64,000 nt of DNA from Streptomyces griseus (GTDB lineage: Bacteria > Actinomycetota > Actinomycetes > Streptomycetales > Streptomycetaceae), in NCBI RefSeq assembly GCF_001715295.1, contig NZ_MDKB01000002.1, forward strand, positions 889,522 to 953,521. The letters run 5' to 3'. Below, one piece after another: positions 63,845 to 64,000 of this stretch; the first letter of the stretch is position 1, and the number at the start of each line of letters is the position of its first letter. Under the pieces are notes generated by a model. It searched no databases, was not told the origin of the DNA, and worked only from the letters and a program-made list of their open reading frames with translations. Made by a program: the position numbers and the translations under genes.

Positions 63845-64000
63845 GACCGAGATGAACCTTTCGTCCCTCAATGCGATAGCCGTCGCGGGCGAGCCGCCGT
63901 ACGGCTTCGACGAGCAGCTTGCGCTCGACTTCTTTGATGCGTTCGTGGAGAGCGGCTTCGCCCTCCGCCGTGTCCTCCTCGGTCACCTCGACCACGCCCT
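63831..64000 (-). CDS. purN: phosphoribosylglycinamide formyltransferase, C-terminal part (cut by window end)
   Basis: The 55 C-terminal residues of a reading frame entering from the right edge: [21 protein letters not shown], then [16 protein letters not shown] and [11 protein letters not shown], ending at TAA 63831-63833. HERIKEVE...LLV is the typical end of PurN, which uses formyl-THF for the third step of purine synthesis. The catalytic part lies outside the window. Its last 14 bases overlap the purH start. Confidence 0.88.
   Translation of the reverse strand, partial: GVVEVTEEDTAEGEAALHERIKEVERKLLVEAVRRLARDGYRIEGRKVHLGHVGE

Overview
The window is a 64 kb piece of a high-GC actinobacterial chromosome, almost certainly Streptomyces. 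Third codon positions are nearly all G or C, GTG starts are common, there are Streptomyces-typical families (SCO4848-family membrane protein, DUF5701, DUF6716, DUF3017, YGYP-rich membrane proteins), and gene order matches, from memory, the core chromosome of S. coelicolor around SCO4813-SCO4891 read in reverse. No rRNA, tRNA, CRISPR array, insertion sequence, integrase or prophage gene was found. The content is mostly core, with one accessory-looking surface-glycopolymer locus.

Layout. (1) 77-1024: a STAS-domain protein and a Uma2-family nuclease-fold protein. (2) 1123-8261: a nucleoside uptake and salvage block: thymidine phosphorylase, cytidine deaminase, two BMP/nucleoside-type ABC permeases, the ATPase and the lipoprotein receptor. 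The same 12-bp inverted repeat, consensus CTAYGCGYGTAG, lies upstream of all three putative transcription units. (3) 8400-10632: an M20 amidohydrolase and a DUF5701 protein. (4) 10766-21895: a nonulosonic-acid (sialic acid/Kdn-like) glycopolymer locus: a NeuB-type synthase without its SAF domain, a CMP-sugar synthetase fused to a HAD phosphatase, three polysialyltransferase-like genes, two family-2 glycosyltransferases, a DUF6716 putative glycosyltransferase and a membrane O-acyltransferase. A GT2-POLYST pair is present twice, in opposite orientation around the acyltransferase. This is the most interesting system in the window and probably makes or decorates a teichulosonic-acid-like wall polymer. 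(5) 22091-25674: LysE-type exporter, methylmalonyl-CoA mutase large subunit lacking a B12 domain, L,D-transpeptidase lipoprotein. (6) 25909-30974: two paralogous ECF sigma factor/membrane partner modules and an unknown gene, with a shared promoter-like element.

(7) 31438-40740: GH20 hexosaminidase, OHCU decarboxylase, the sdhCDAB operon, a YGYP-rich membrane protein, a TetR regulator and an orphan peptide/nickel-type solute-binding protein. (8) 41000-44981: metallophosphoesterase, SCO4848-family protein, D-Ala-D-Ala carboxypeptidase, YihY/BrkB membrane protein. (9) 45110-47299: a dprE1-dprE2 pair, normally associated with decaprenyl-phosphoryl-arabinose synthesis in mycobacteria. (10) 47309-55281: 2'-5' RNA ligase-like protein, trpS, ornithine aminotransferase, a YgiC/YgiB-like pair, a divergent MocR/carboxymuconolactone decarboxylase pair and a PEP mutase-family protein. 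(11) 55377-64000: mdh, a RibD_C-domain reductase, DUF3017 protein, folD, a YGYP-rich membrane protein, a DUF2079 membrane protein, purH and the 3' end of purN.

The housekeeping genes cover central carbon flux (sdh, mdh), one-carbon and purine synthesis (folD, purN, purH), nucleoside salvage and tRNA charging. Cell-envelope functions recur: glycopolymer synthesis, L,D- and D,D-peptidases, hexosaminidase, DprE pair and two membrane-linked sigma modules. Strong inverted repeats mark most gene ends, and many operon junctions overlap by 1 to 4 bases.
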